From positions 1,054,001 through 1,118,000 of the forward strand of contig JAVFKD010000002.1 in NCBI GenBank assembly GCA_036429605.1: a stretch of DNA of 64,000 nucleotides. Reading direction: 5' to 3'. How positions within the stretch are numbered: the stretch's first letter is position 1; each line of letters opens with the position of its first letter. The translations under genes and the position numbers were made by a program. This document shows positions 12,363-23,895 of the stretch, piece by piece. The notes below the pieces were generated by a model, which was not told where the DNA came from, made no database searches, and saw nothing but the letters and a program-made list of their open reading frames with translations. This DNA comes from Cladobotryum mycophilum (Eukaryota > Ascomycota > Sordariomycetes > Hypocreales > Hypocreaceae).

Positions 12363-13172
12363 ATGCGATTTTCTGGTGTAGCTGCCCTCCTCCTTAGCGG
12401 TGGCGCTCTCGCCATCTCGCGACCCGAGTGCTTGAACCAGCGAAGCGCAGAGATCGCCGGCTTTTCTGCCTGCGCTCACAAGGAATTGCTAGGCTACTGC
12501 CTTTCTCAACTCGACGATGACAAGTTGAGCGAAATCGATGAGTGCTATCGCAAGGCTGGGTGCTCGGATCACGAAGCTGCCATCGAGGCTAAATATGCTA
12601 CCGAGCGATGCGAAGAGCTTGCCCACCTCGGTGAGCTTAGAAAGCGATACCGCGCTGCTTTGCAGCCTGAGCAGACCCCCGTGGTTCTCGCTGGTCGTGC
12701 CGCTATGCCTGCGCCGACTCCTCTTCTCGACAGCAGAGATGACAAGCTTCAATGCCTCACTACCGAGACTGTCAAGACGTCAACATGCCCCGTCCAGACC
12801 AATGGCGCCAAACTCAAGACCTTGTCTTGCTTCCCAACAGAGGTTGCCAAGAGCAGATGCGGGCCAGGCCTCATGTGCTCATTAGATTCGACTGGAAAGG
12901 ACGTTTGCATGAAGATGCACAACGGCCTTGACATTGGCGGCATCATCATTGCCGTCATCTTTGGTGTTGTCATCGTCATTGGTGTTGCCGCCTTGACCTT
13001 CATGTGCTGCAAGGAACGCCGCTACCAGAAGCGCCTTGAAGCTCGCGCCGAAGCCACCGCTCTCGCCAGAGCCCAGACCAAGAAGGCGCGTGCTGCCGAG
13101 GCTCGAGCGCCCTTGATGCGCCAGGCTGAGGGTGGTGGCGCCGACCCTTTCCATGACCGGAATCAGTCCTAG
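12363..13172 (+). CDS. Type I membrane protein with Cys-rich ectodomain
   Basis: A single-exon frame of 269 aa. Residues 1-18 are a signal peptide ending in GGALA. The ectodomain (about 19-185) has regularly spaced cysteines in its first 70 residues (the C-x4-C around IDECYRKAGC is one pair), then a Pro/Ala linker and a second cysteine group. A strong transmembrane helix follows at about 190-212 (GGIIIAVIFGVVIVIGVAAL), then CCKERRYQKR and an Ala/Arg-rich cytosolic tail of about 50 residues. The two cysteines next to the membrane could be palmitoylated. The design resembles fungal surface sensors, but the spacing is not that of a CFEM or WSC domain and I do not recognise the family. Confidence 0.8.
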   Translation: MRFSGVAALLLSGGALAISRPECLNQRSAEIAGFSACAHKELLGYCLSQLDDDKLSEIDECYRKAGCSDHEAAIEAKYATERCEELAHLGELRKRYRAALQPEQTPVVLAGRAAMPAPTPLLDSRDDKLQCLTTETVKTSTCPVQTNGAKLKTLSCFPTEVAKSRCGPGLMCSLDSTGKDVCMKMHNGLDIGGIIIAVIFGVVIVIGVAALTFMCCKERRYQKRLEARAEATALARAQTKKARAAEARAPLMRQAEGGGADPFHDRNQS

Positions 13173-13807
13173 AAGGCTCGGGGCGGTCGTGGTGAGTCGA
13201 GCAGACTCGGAGCTATCAAGAGAGAAATAAGGGGAGGGGGAACACGATGAGCGAGGCCCATGGTTGATGATGCAGGGCATTAAGGGAGGGATTGACTCTT
13301 TTTTGATACCTTTACGTTTGTTGGTTGGTGTGTTGCGTTGCGTTGCTCTTTTAAGGAGAGCTCGTATTGGGATATGCGGTACATGCACAGCGTCTATACG
13401 TTTTTTCTGTGTGTACCTGGTAAAATGAAAACCAAACTTGATTTAGACTCGGGGGCTCAAACTGGACAGATGGAATTTAATGTTGCTTCCATCTTGGGAT
13501 TTTGGTACTGCAGATATGAATATGATGCTCTTTTTGTTATCACGTGCTTTTTATTTTGTTGGTACAGCCAGCAAGTGCTCTCCTTGTCTTGCTCTTGCCT
13601 CCTCCTGACGCGAGTCGATGTTGACACCCTCACCACATTTTGCCAGCCATGTTTCTTCTTCCCACTCTTCATCTTCATTAGGTACTCACTCGTTTAAGCA
13701 GCAACATTACCAACTCAAAAGTCCAACATTGTTCCCCCTCTCACAGACAGTCGTTACGATAACTTACCAGCATCTGCTGCTCTCTAAGCTTTCTTATTTG
13801 GACTACC
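13173..13807. other. Intergenic
   Basis: 3' untranslated region of the membrane-protein gene followed by a short promoter region; no gene seen. Confidence 0.5.
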
Positions 13808-15637
13808 ATGGAAACCAGCGACCGGACCAACGCGATCATATTGATACCAGCTGAGGTAGCCTCTATACCTCCGACCGCACTCGAGCAAAGTCCTCGAATC
13901 CTATGGAAGACAAAGCCCAATCCAGCTCACAATGTTGAATGGGTAACTACACCTCTTGAAGACACGCTCAAGATTCATCAAATGTTCGCCGAACATCCAA
14001 AGTTGAAGGACAAGTCGATTCTCTCCTTGGAGTTTGCCAGGGAGAGACGATACGCCCGAGACTTCCGTCTCACCGTGTCGGAAGATGGCCTCGAAGTTGA
14101 TAGAATATTGCGAATCAACCTACCCATCTATCCCTACTATAGAACCGAATCCGAAGCGATGACCATGAAGATGGTTGCTAAGAACTTCCCCGAATGGTCT
14201 ACGCCAGTACTCGAATGGTCTTCAACGCCAGACAGTATCCTTGGTTACGAATGGATCCTTATGCCCTACACCAAGGGGCGAGAGTACAATGACATTAAGA
14301 AGTACCTTAGCAAATCGAAAAAAATATCTATTATGAACACCCTCAACGACTGGGCAAGTGAGTTTCGTCGTCACTGTTATGTAGCCATTGGTAGCCCTAT
14401 ATCCCGGGGCGGTCAGGGCCATGACCTTTCATCTTGCCTACCCCTTCTGCCGGCTGTGTTTGGTGACTGGCGAGCTACCTACAAAATCATGAAGCAATCT
14501 TACTGCTGCCTCGTCCCCCTCATTGCAGATCTCCTCGATTTATACAAGACTGAAGCGAAAGACCACAGACAGAAAGATCGCACTGAACGCTGTCGGCTGC
14601 GGTCTAAAGTTTTGGATTAGGAATCATGCTGGAACAGAGCTCAAGAAACGGACCAACCAGTGCTGCACCCTGAATTTGGCCTAGTTGACTCTGACACAAT
14701 CATCGCCCACAAGAAGAAAGCAGAAGCATTCCTTGAACAGTTTGACAGCGCCATGTTCAAGGATCCCCAGGTGGAGCATACGAAAGCACGATATAGCTAT
14801 GAAGACCTCGCAAGAGTGAGGAGCATATGCCATCGCATTGAAAAATTGCTTCATAGTCCTAGATTGGCAAATCATATCCAAAATACGCATAGGATGCATC
14901 ATCTCTACAATCAGCATCGCTCGCCAGGTTTTCTCCATCACCCCAATTTGATTGATAGCGTTGTTTTCAATGAGTATCAAGATCCAGTCGCCATTGTCGA
15001 TTGGTCATGCGCGACCTTTCTGCCGTGTGACTTCATACCCAGAGATTTGGTCGTCGCAATACGAGGCCCTAAGGGATTAGATCTCGAAATCGCAAAGCTT
15101 CCGTTCTTTCTGCACGGAGGTAAAGATCGTATGATAAATGGTGGCTGGGCATTTTGGAATGAATTGAATAGAAATCCGGAGCAAGTGCTTCGTGAGATTT
15201 TCGCTTATTTGCAGAAGGGGTTCATCGACCCGCGTGATTCTTCAATTTACGAATTTCTTTCCAGGCTAAATCCGGAGGAAGACCAAGAAGATGCTGCCGA
15301 ATTTTATGGCAACATGATGGAAGAATATGAGTATGCTATAGATTAAGATGAACTGCTTGGAGAGGGTATCCGACAAATTTTCAAAATGTGCCGGCCCGAC
15401 GAAGATGCCAACGGATGGACTGCTGAAGACCTTCATGGGGCGTACAGGCTTCTTACTGACTTTCCATTTAGAGACGAATTCAGAGCGTGGCGGGACAGAG
15501 AACAGACCCAGGCGAAGCGCCTCGATGTGAGTCTCCTAACCACGAGGAGAGGGGGTGAATCTCGTATAAAGGAGTGGGATAGAAGAGAGGGACAGCGTGT
15601 TTGCAACGGTAAACAAACTACTGGAACTTTACCATAA
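13808..15637 (+). pseudogene. Aminoglycoside-phosphotransferase-like gene with two in-frame stops
   Basis: One reading frame runs from the ATG at 13808 to a stop at 15637 (610 codons), broken only by TAG at 14618-14620 and TAA at 15344-15346. Coding character continues unchanged across both. The N-lobe has ILRINLPIYPYYRTESEA and the hinge LGYEWILMPY; the C-lobe has LHHPNLIDSVVFNE and PVAIVDWSCATFLP. These match fungal APH-type kinase-fold proteins. The usual catalytic Asp of H-x-D and the Asn of the metal site appear as Asn and Ser, so even an unbroken protein might be inactive. Both stops sit where a Gln codon (CAG, CAA) would fit, i.e. C-to-T at CpA. No intron of plausible length removes the first stop (only a 36-nt candidate). 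The frame past RLD at about 15522 may be untranslated. Confidence 0.7.
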
Positions 15638-16159
15638 GCGTATGTAATCATTACATCTTAATATAATCTGTGACCCATGAGCCTCAAGTTTGTGTTGCTA
15701 TGTAGATGATGGTAGGAAGAGATGGTTCCCAGTTTGATAGTGTGGCCTACAGTTACAGATAATGACTACATCACTCGACAAGCCGGAGCAGAAAGAACGT
15801 ATATCCCTCTGCGCCATGAAGGTTGTTTATTCATTCCATTTCGCTTTCACATTATCGTTCCAAACCCGTGTCTGTCATATATGTGTATGCTACTTGAACA
15901 AGTAAGTTGATTTCTCCATTTACTAGAAAGAAAGAAAAGGAGTAGCGTCGTGGGAGAAGAAAAAAACAAGAACAAAACTAGAGCCAGGAGGAGGTATTTG
16001 TATTTCGACAAGTCGTTCTTCGCGCTTTAAATATGGCTACTTGTTGATGTCTTTTGTTTTATTTCCTCCAACATGTCCCTCACAAAACACCGTAGCCATG
16101 GCTGGTGCATATATGGTTTATCCCATTTCCTTTTTTCTTTTTCATGGCAAAGGGGCCCA
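15638..16159. other. Intergenic, convergent gene ends
   Basis: Lies between the 3' ends of the phosphotransferase-like gene (plus) and NST1 (minus). No gene seen. Confidence 0.5.
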
Positions 16160-16498
16160 TCAGGGTTGCGTTTGATGATTGTGGCAGCCAAAAGGCTTCC
16201 TGCCGCTGCCGCTGCCGCTGTGATCGAATAATTCCTCCCACGTATCCAACTTCTCGGCATCAAAGGAACCGCGATTGTTGGCCGTGATGTGTTCGCTGAC
16301 GCCTTTCCGATGACCTCTTAGGTGAGGATTGGCAATGCTGGAGAATAATTCATCCCGACGGCTGGGGCTACTTGTCGCGGTAGAAGTTGCTGCAAGCTCT
16401 GGCGTGCTCGAAGCGAGGTAGCCAATTCTTTCTAGCAGATTCTTACGCTTCGTAGGACTGTCGTTTTCGACTCTCTCGCTTGTCTCGCCGGGAAGGTT
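16160..16498 (-). other. Open frame continuing in phase after the NST1 stop
   Basis: Directly after the TAG of NST1 the same frame stays open for 112 codons to a TGA at 16160. Its product would be polar with coding-like composition (for example RKNLLERIGYLASS and FDAEKLDTWEELF). It may be the true C-terminus of NST1 separated by a CAG-to-TAG change, a read-through extension, or chance. Confidence 0.4.
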
Positions 16499-19400
16499 CT
16501 AGATCCCCCGCAATGTAGCGTGGCCTACCAAGGGGCTACCAATCTCACCAGGCGCGCCAACCGCTCTGAAATGAGGATTCAATCCGTCGCTTGTGTCAGG
16601 CAACCACCGAACTGTGTGCTTCCCTGATCCTGTGATATCGCGCTTTACCTCAAATGTTCCTCCACCATTTGAGAGGCTTCCTTCAGTATCACAGAGATTT
16701 AATAGATCCTGTTCTGTGATGCTGGGATCACCAGAGTGGACATCGATATGAGACTTGATGATACCAAGGTCTACGTATCCCTCGGGATCGGCAGTTCTGG
16801 GATTGTTCAGGTCTTTGCATGCTTGGCAGAGCATCAGACGAACAGCCACGTGGCGGGGTTGTGCTGACGCACGAATAGATCCTATGCCAGCACTAGGTGA
16901 CCCAACATGAAAACCGGGAGGAGCAACTGGCGCGCCCCAGCCAGGATTTCCGAACCCGGGAGGCGGAAATGGTTGTGAAGCGCTAGTTGGTGGACCCCAA
17001 GGATTAGGTGCCAAAGAAAAAGCATTATCTATGTACGGACTTGGCGCAAAGCTTGCCCGGGGCCCGGGGGCTGGGTGCGTAGGCTACTTGGGTTCAGATC
17101 TAATGCCAAGGGGTCATCATCGTCGAGCAGAGCGCGACTCCCGAGGTGAAGGGTGTCTTCGTCCTCATCAAAAGACAGCCCAGCAATGAGACAGCCGGGC
17201 CGACCAATGGGCGTCGGTCTTCCAATGGGCTGAGCATTATTTCCCAGAATCCCGTCAAGCCCTACAGAGCCCTGCCGTCTATGTGTGGGAAGTGGTACAT
17301 CTTTAGATATCGAAAATCCCTGGCCAATGGGAAACGGGTCATTGGAGGGTTGGGAAAATCCGGGAGGGGGCATGGGGACGGGTGGGAAGCCTCGCCCCGC
17401 AGGACCATTAATACCTGGGGGCGGCATCATCATGCTAGGACTAGGACCAGGACGAAAGCCAAGCGGAAAGATGGGATCGTGACTTAGTCGACCCGGGAAG
17501 CCCGGCGGCGGAGGTGGATGGTGGGCTAATCCAGGAGGGGGTTGTATACCCATAGGGGGCAGTTGGAAGGGCGCAGATGAATTTAGGCTTTTTGGAGGCG
17601 CTCCAGGAGGCGTCACGGACAGCGCCAGTGGTGGTATCGCAGGATAACCACCGCTCAATTTTCTTTCCTGTACTGCTGAGCTAGGGCTGGTGAAGATGGG
17701 GGTCATAGAATGCGGCGATGCGCTTTGGCTCGGCGCTGAAGTAGACTGCGAACTGGTCGAATTCGCCTGGCTCGTTTCCTGTTGTAGAGATGTGGTTCGT
17801 GGTCGGATGGGTGTTGGTGCCTTGGAGATGACGGGAGTTGCTACCGGGATCTTTGGTGATGCAAAAGTCGCTGGATTAGAAGAGTGTTGGGGTAGAGCAG
17901 TCGGTAACAGGACTGTGTGTTGCTGACCACGCTTCGTCGTTGTCTGTGATGGCTGAGATTGAGACAGCTGAGCAGACGCCTTTTGAGCAGCCTTTTCCTC
18001 CTTGGCCTTGTCCCTGGCCTCTGCAGCCTCCTGAGCCTCCCTTTGAGCTTTTGCAGCTCTTGCTTCCTTCTCCCGCTTGTCGCGCTCTTGTTTCTCTTTT
18101 CTCTCCTGCGCCTCTCGTTCTTTTTGCTCCCGAGCATCTTTTTCCTTAACCCGCTGCTCCTCTTTTAGCTTCTTCTCGCGCTCTTTTGCTTCGCGAAGCT
18201 TGCGCTCCTGCTCGGCTTGTTTCTCCTTTTGCTCGACAAGGCGCCGTTGTCGGTCAGCTTCCCTTTTCAGGCGCGCATCTTCCTCGGCCTTTTTCTGAGC
18301 TTCTTTTTGCCTGCGTCTTTCTTCAGTTCTCTGCTTCTGTTCAGCTTGCCTTCTCAGCTCGGCTTCCCTTCGGGCCTCCTCTTGCGCAGTCTTCTCGGCT
18401 TCCTTGCGGTTCTTCTCATCGGCAAGAGCCTGTTTCCGTTGCGCTGCTTTATCCTTCTTCTTCTGTGCGTTTTTAGCTCGCCTGGCCTTTTGTTCGTCAG
18501 CCTGCCGGCTTTCCTCTTCTAGTTCTTCCAGCAATTTTTGTTGACGTTCTTTGGCTACTTTTTCCTTGTAAGCGGAAAGTACCCTTTGTTCAAACATTCG
18601 GGCAGCAAAAATCTGGAACATGCGGCGGCCTTCTTCCATTCGTTGCTCCTCAGTCATTTGGTCCTGGCAACAGCACTCAGTATGGAACTTGGACGGCATC
18701 ACAGAGGGGTTGGAGTATACCTCTTCATCCTCCTCATACTCCTCATCTTGACTATCGTCATAGTCTTCCTCCTCATCCTCTTCCTCTTCATACTCATCCT
18801 CCTCGGGAGGTGGGTGAGTATGAGGATTGGAGAATGAGCCGTTGGGGTGACTATAACCTCGAGAAAAGTGTTCTCTGGCATCTTCTTCTCGGGCCATTCG
18901 ACGTTCTGCGAGCTGCTCCATCATTTCGATGAAGCGCTTGCCGTCGTTCTTGAGTAGGTCATCCGCCACGGTGAGAATGCCGCCTAAGTCCATGTTACCA
19001 TATCTGTGCAGAAGTGATTCAAGAAGCTGCGTACCCTTGACTTGGAGGCTATTGCCGAATGTCAAGAAATCTGCCACGTCTCTGTCGTGAGAGCTGTGAA
19101 GATCTTCGGGAGGTTCGTCGTCACTATAATCGTCGTCCTCCACCCCGTCTTCACTGTAGACATCCTCCAGCTCTTCTTCTTCGTCGTCGCCGACATGTTC
19201 AACTATTCGGCCGCGCGATGGAGGTTGGCGAGCAAAATCGGCTAAGATGTGAGGAGGCGGAGGAGGGCGGGAAAAGTCAGGAGTGAGTATGTGACGAACA
19301 GTACTTTGCGGAATATTTATCGGATACGCTCGAGGCGTCTCTCTGGGAGTGTCTTGGGGAACTTCTCGTGGCGTCTCTCGCGGAGCCTCTCGCGGAGCCT

Positions 19401-20229
19401 CTCGCTGATTCGCAAACTGCTCCAGCTCGAGGTAGTACGCGTCATACAGGCCCTCTAATTCTTCTTCAATGGCAGTCCGTTTCCGCCCACACACAGTGCA
19501 GCTGCACGTGTGCTTTTGCTGTTCCTTCATCTTCTTGAGAACTGCATCCTTCTCCACCTTGACAAGAGATTTTCGATCATCCTCACCAAGGCCAAGCCAG
19601 AATTCTTTAATTCGCTCGCGCTCTTCGTGGTTACTCGTACTCCATATCTTATCCCGTGACATGCCAGAGCTCCGTGACTCTCCCGTTAATTGCGCAGTCG
19701 TCGTCGTCGTCGTCGTCGTCGGCAGCGGCGGCGGCGGTGGCTGGTCGCCGATTGGACGGTTGTCGAGCTCAGTTCTTTTCTTCTTTTTCTTATTCTTTTT
19801 CCCTTTGGGATCAAAAACATGGCCATTCGTAGCGGGTATGGACCGGACTTCTTCGGCTAGCACATATTCGATATCGTCTTCATCACTTGCGACAATCTCA
19901 TAATCGGCTGGCACTCGCTTCCCTGAACTGTGAGTGGGGCTATGATGGCCGTTAGCAGCGTGCTCCGCGGCGGCTTTGGCTGCAGCTTTTTGTCGTCGCT
20001 TCTGCTTCTTTCGATTCACAGTTGGGGCAGATACATCATCAGCGGTAGGGACCGGGGGTGGCAGCTGATTATTCGGCTTGGCGGTTATTGGCGTCGAAGG
20101 TTGAGACGAGTCCGATGCCGTGCCCTTGGGAACAGTAATGAACTTGGAACCGTCTTTGTTTGTATACTTTGCGGTATTGCGAGGCGATGCCGGCGTTTGG
20201 AGAGCCGGTTTCTGGTGGTTGGCCGGCAT
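16499..20229 (-). CDS. NST1: Stress response protein NST1
   Basis: About 1243 aa once one base is restored near 17056-17075. The start (ATG at 20229) gives MPANHQKPALQTPASPRN then YTNKDGSKFITVPK and APTVNRKKQKRRQKAAAKAA, as in fungal NST1. Next come a Lys tract, the cysteine motif CSCTVCGRKR, acidic stretches, a coiled coil of about 200 residues rich in Lys/Glu/Arg, and a Pro-rich tail ending in QPRHVAVRLMLCQACKDL and FRAVGAPGEIGSP. NST1 is a negative regulator in salt tolerance in yeast; its molecular role is not settled. A short tandem repeat of RE-[AT]-PRE type lies at about residues 280-305. The frame break is in a C/G run and the final 170 residues are conserved, so it is probably a sequencing error. 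An in-phase open frame follows the stop. Confidence 0.9.
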
Positions 20230-23200
20230 CGTACGTCTACGGAAGCAGGACAGTCGGAAGCATGAAGAAGTCTCGCACCGGATTCGGGTGTCTCTAAATG
20301 ATGCTACCTGCAGGCAAAGAAAATGAGCGTGTCAGTGGATTTCAAGTGTCGAGCGAAGGGAGGACGCGCAGCGCAGAGCGGCGACGGCGGTGGCGAAACG
20401 GCGGCAGGGGATCCAAGGCTGGAGGTGGAGCGAGGGAAGGTGTTGTTGCGAAGTGAGGTTTGGTATGGATGTTTTGTTGGTGGAGATGCTCCAGGTGGCT
20501 CAAAATGAGGCACTCACAATCCGCGAGCCAGTTTCAGGGTTAGGTCAGCAATGACGCCAGTGGGGGTTCGATTTGTCTAGGGAGAGGGACGGAATGGGAA
20601 TTGGCGAAAAATAAGGTGAAAGCGATTGCGACGAGTCTGCGCGTAGGGGTGCTCGAATCGAAATCGATTGCGTGGGCGGAGAATGTAATTGGGAATGCTG
20701 TTTGTGAAGAATATGTATGGATGCTTCGCCTTGGTTCTGCCAGAAATCGATAGAAGTTGAATGTGTGGTGTAGTTACATAGTGGCGTGTATTTTGGTTAC
20801 CTTTAATGTCAACTTAGGTAAATTATGTGTTATGCAAGAATGCACTGTTTGGGGTCTGCGAAAAATGGGTCCAGGTCGTCGACGACGTAGATACAGCGTT
20901 GAGAGTGAGCGCAAACGCAGTTACAGCAGTCATTTACAGTGAGCAAACAGCTGGAGGTCTGTATTGAGATGGTAAGTACCTAGGTACGGATTACTCCGTA
21001 CTTCTCGGTTGGTTAAGCGTACTGTGACAAGGCACGTGACCAATCTTATAGTGGACAAAGGGGGGAACAAGGGAGGAGGAGAAGATCCGTCCTTTGTAAT
21101 TTTGTGTGTCCGATCTGGTTATTCTCATGAAAACGAACGAATAAAAAATGAGCCTGAGGAGCCATTCTGAACGTCGGTCCTTTTGCCCACCAACATTTTC
21201 ATATTGTACTTTTTACATATTCGCTGTCTTTTTAATATATATATATATTTTAAAATCTCTTGTTGGACCTCGAATTGATCGTGTGCTTACCTTCTATTTA
21301 TACCAGAATTATTTGACAGCCTCCAAGACTCTCTTCTTCCCTTTGTTTTGACGTTGAGATGAAATATCAACAAGTCAAGGTACATAAGGTAGTGGTCATT
21401 GCAAGTCACTTAGTCGTACTCTGTACAGTGGGTTCTTGCACCATCACCGGCATGGAAATTAAGCAGCTCATCATCCACATTATCATCCGTCTATCCATAT
21501 GGCCAAAAATCACATGCAGAGAGACTAAGTCTCGAGATCACCCAAAGCGCACCTTGATAGGTTCTCACCCCACGTCCATCATCTTCAAGTTGTTATTTAT
21601 TAGCCTGTGATTTTTCTGTGAACCCCCCCCCAAAAAAAAACATAATAATTGCACTGACTAAGCTTCCATCCCCAACCACACGATACATACCTACCTACCC
21701 CTTTCATTCTTCTCTATCCAGGCTCTTGCAAGACGTAACACCGTTATGCAAAACAAGATTGTGAGACCGCTCAGGGAGCACCAGTCACCGTCAGGAACAA
21801 GGGGACATGAGACTGCTTGATTCCAATAGTCACTGCACAAACAAGACAGCAAACATTACATGCATGCATCCCCCTCGGGATAGCACCATGTTTACGTGCT
21901 CTGCGCCGGCCACTGGATAATGTAATGTATGCACGGCGGTCCCGGTCAACTTGAATTCGCAAGAAGACGTGGTTGTAGGAAGTTGGATATGATGCCCCAC
22001 ATCTGCATCGTCACACACAATACGAGACTGTTACATACCAGTGTATTCCTGACCATCATCATCTGACCAACGACTACAAGCAGAACAGCAATCGAGGAGT
22101 AACAGAGGCCGCCGTCGATGTAAGTGAACGTAATGGGACAGAATTCCGAGAGATACTATGCGTCAACCCGTGGCGTAGATTAATCGCTTGCAACGTTTAA
22201 TGGGGGGCGCTTGTGTTTGCGTTTGAATCAGCACTTGTCTTGAGGTTAAGTAGTCGAGAAAGAAATGTTTCCGCTATACCTACCTCCTAGCAGACTAACC
22301 TACTTGTCGGGCGAGATCTACCTATCCATCTTGGACTTATTAGAGTTGTTACATATCAAATCAACAGACTTGTCAACGGCAAATAGTCGCAGATGCTCTC
22401 TCAACTGTGTTGGTCTTTTGTACTTGTAGTAAATACTACAAGTATGCTTACTGACTTGGCGTTGCACCATTTTTAGATGCAAGCTCAATGCCTTGCGGCA
22501 CAGCCTCATCCCTTGTTGAGGTCCGGGTGCCATAGCGGGTCAGTGTGCATACTGCCTCGTAGTAGAGCCAGTCGCAAAGAGCCGAAGCACATCCTCTTTT
22601 TGCATCTTTCTCGGCATTTTCCACTTGTGAGCAGGCATTACTTGCATATACACGTACACGTACTTACGTACATACCGTACATACTGACCATTTATTGTTT
22701 TTTTCAAGAAAAATATGTCCGTTTACAGAAAGCTTGCACCGGCGGCGTAATACGGGGGGGGAGGGGGCTTCCTCCACAAATACCTAGTATGCTATGCCAT
22801 ACCATACCATACCATGCCATGACACCGTTCGTTCCACAACTGACAAAGACAAAAATACAAGCCCATGATTGATAACGAAGTTTCTTGTTGGGAGCCCTGT
22901 GAACGACGGGTGCTTTTTTATTTTTTTATTAAATTTTTTTTATGTAGGCCCTGGCCATTGGTAGTGAAGCATCGTCACCCGTTGAATCAACGGAGTTCCC
23001 GATGGCTGGCTTTTGCAGGCTGGTTGCCCGTTGCCCGTTACCAAGGCCCGCTTTCTGTGTGAAACGTTGCGAGAGAATTGAATCTGCTTTTTCCTGTATT
23101 ATTATATATGCGTAGTAATACTCGATTCTCCTGTCGAGCAACTTCTTCTTCCTTTTTTATTAATTGATTTTGCTGTTGACTGTTTTTTTCTGTCTCTCTG

Positions 23201-23895
23201 TCTCTCTCTCTCTCTCTTTCTCTCCCTTTCAACAACTTCTGTTCCAAAACATTGGATTCATTCCATGGATGGGATCCATCTACCACTGCTGCCCACTGCC
23301 CACTGCCCACTGCCCACTGCCCACTATCCCTCCAGCGATCTAGCCCATCGTAGTACCTACACCTGCTGCTAGACTGCTAGACTTGTCTACTACAGGTAAG
23401 TCGTCCGCTATTGGTACAGCCGCCGCAGGTTGTACAAGCAGGTCCGTACCTACTAGTACCTTTTTTCCCACGCGACCAAGCAGGCAAAGCAGGGAATAAC
23501 TGGAGCCTCCTTCAGCTCGTATTCCGATAAAAAACGCCTGGCTGCCAACCAAGCCGTCCCACCGCCCTGGTCAACCCGTATCCATCCCCTAAAGCAAACG
23601 CGACCGAACGACCCATTGCTTGCTTGCTAGCCAAGCAGCAGGAAATAGAAACACCCTTCAGATTGCTTTACCGAGCCGATAACCAGAAAAAAGTTGACGG
23701 CAATCAACTTAAATACCAAAAGACCGTCTCCATCGACAGCTGCTGGCTCAACTGGTCTTGCCACCGATCTAATAACATCGGCAAACCGAAGCCGTGGAAC
23801 CGGGCTGTTCCTGTTGGCCAGACAAGAAGCATTGCTTGACATTGCTGCGATCCCGTCCGTCCCTGTCCCGCTGATTCTTGGCTACATTGCCCAAC
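20230..23895. other. Gene-poor region between NST1 and RHO2
   Basis: About 3.7 kb. The first 300 bases are NST1 leader and promoter. I see no supported gene in the rest: open frames are short, AT-rich in 21.1-21.7 kb, and without motifs. Several simple repeats occur (TACCA units near 22795-22820, TGCCCAC units near 23290-23325). The final kilobase is the RHO2 leader. Confidence 0.5.
23288..23325 (+). repeat. Tandem 7-bp repeat (TGCCCAC)5
   Basis: About five consecutive TGCCCAC units, roughly 570 bases upstream of the RHO2 start codon. Confidence 0.85.

Noticed and set aside
14600..14640. An intron removing the first in-frame stop of the phosphotransferase-like gene
   Set aside because: The only in-frame GT...AG segment is 36 nt with no branch site, below the workable size for fungal introns.
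17146..20326. Numerous plus-strand frames opposite NST1
   Set aside because: Low-complexity antisense of the coiled-coil and Pro-rich NST1 coding strand, with no independent motifs.
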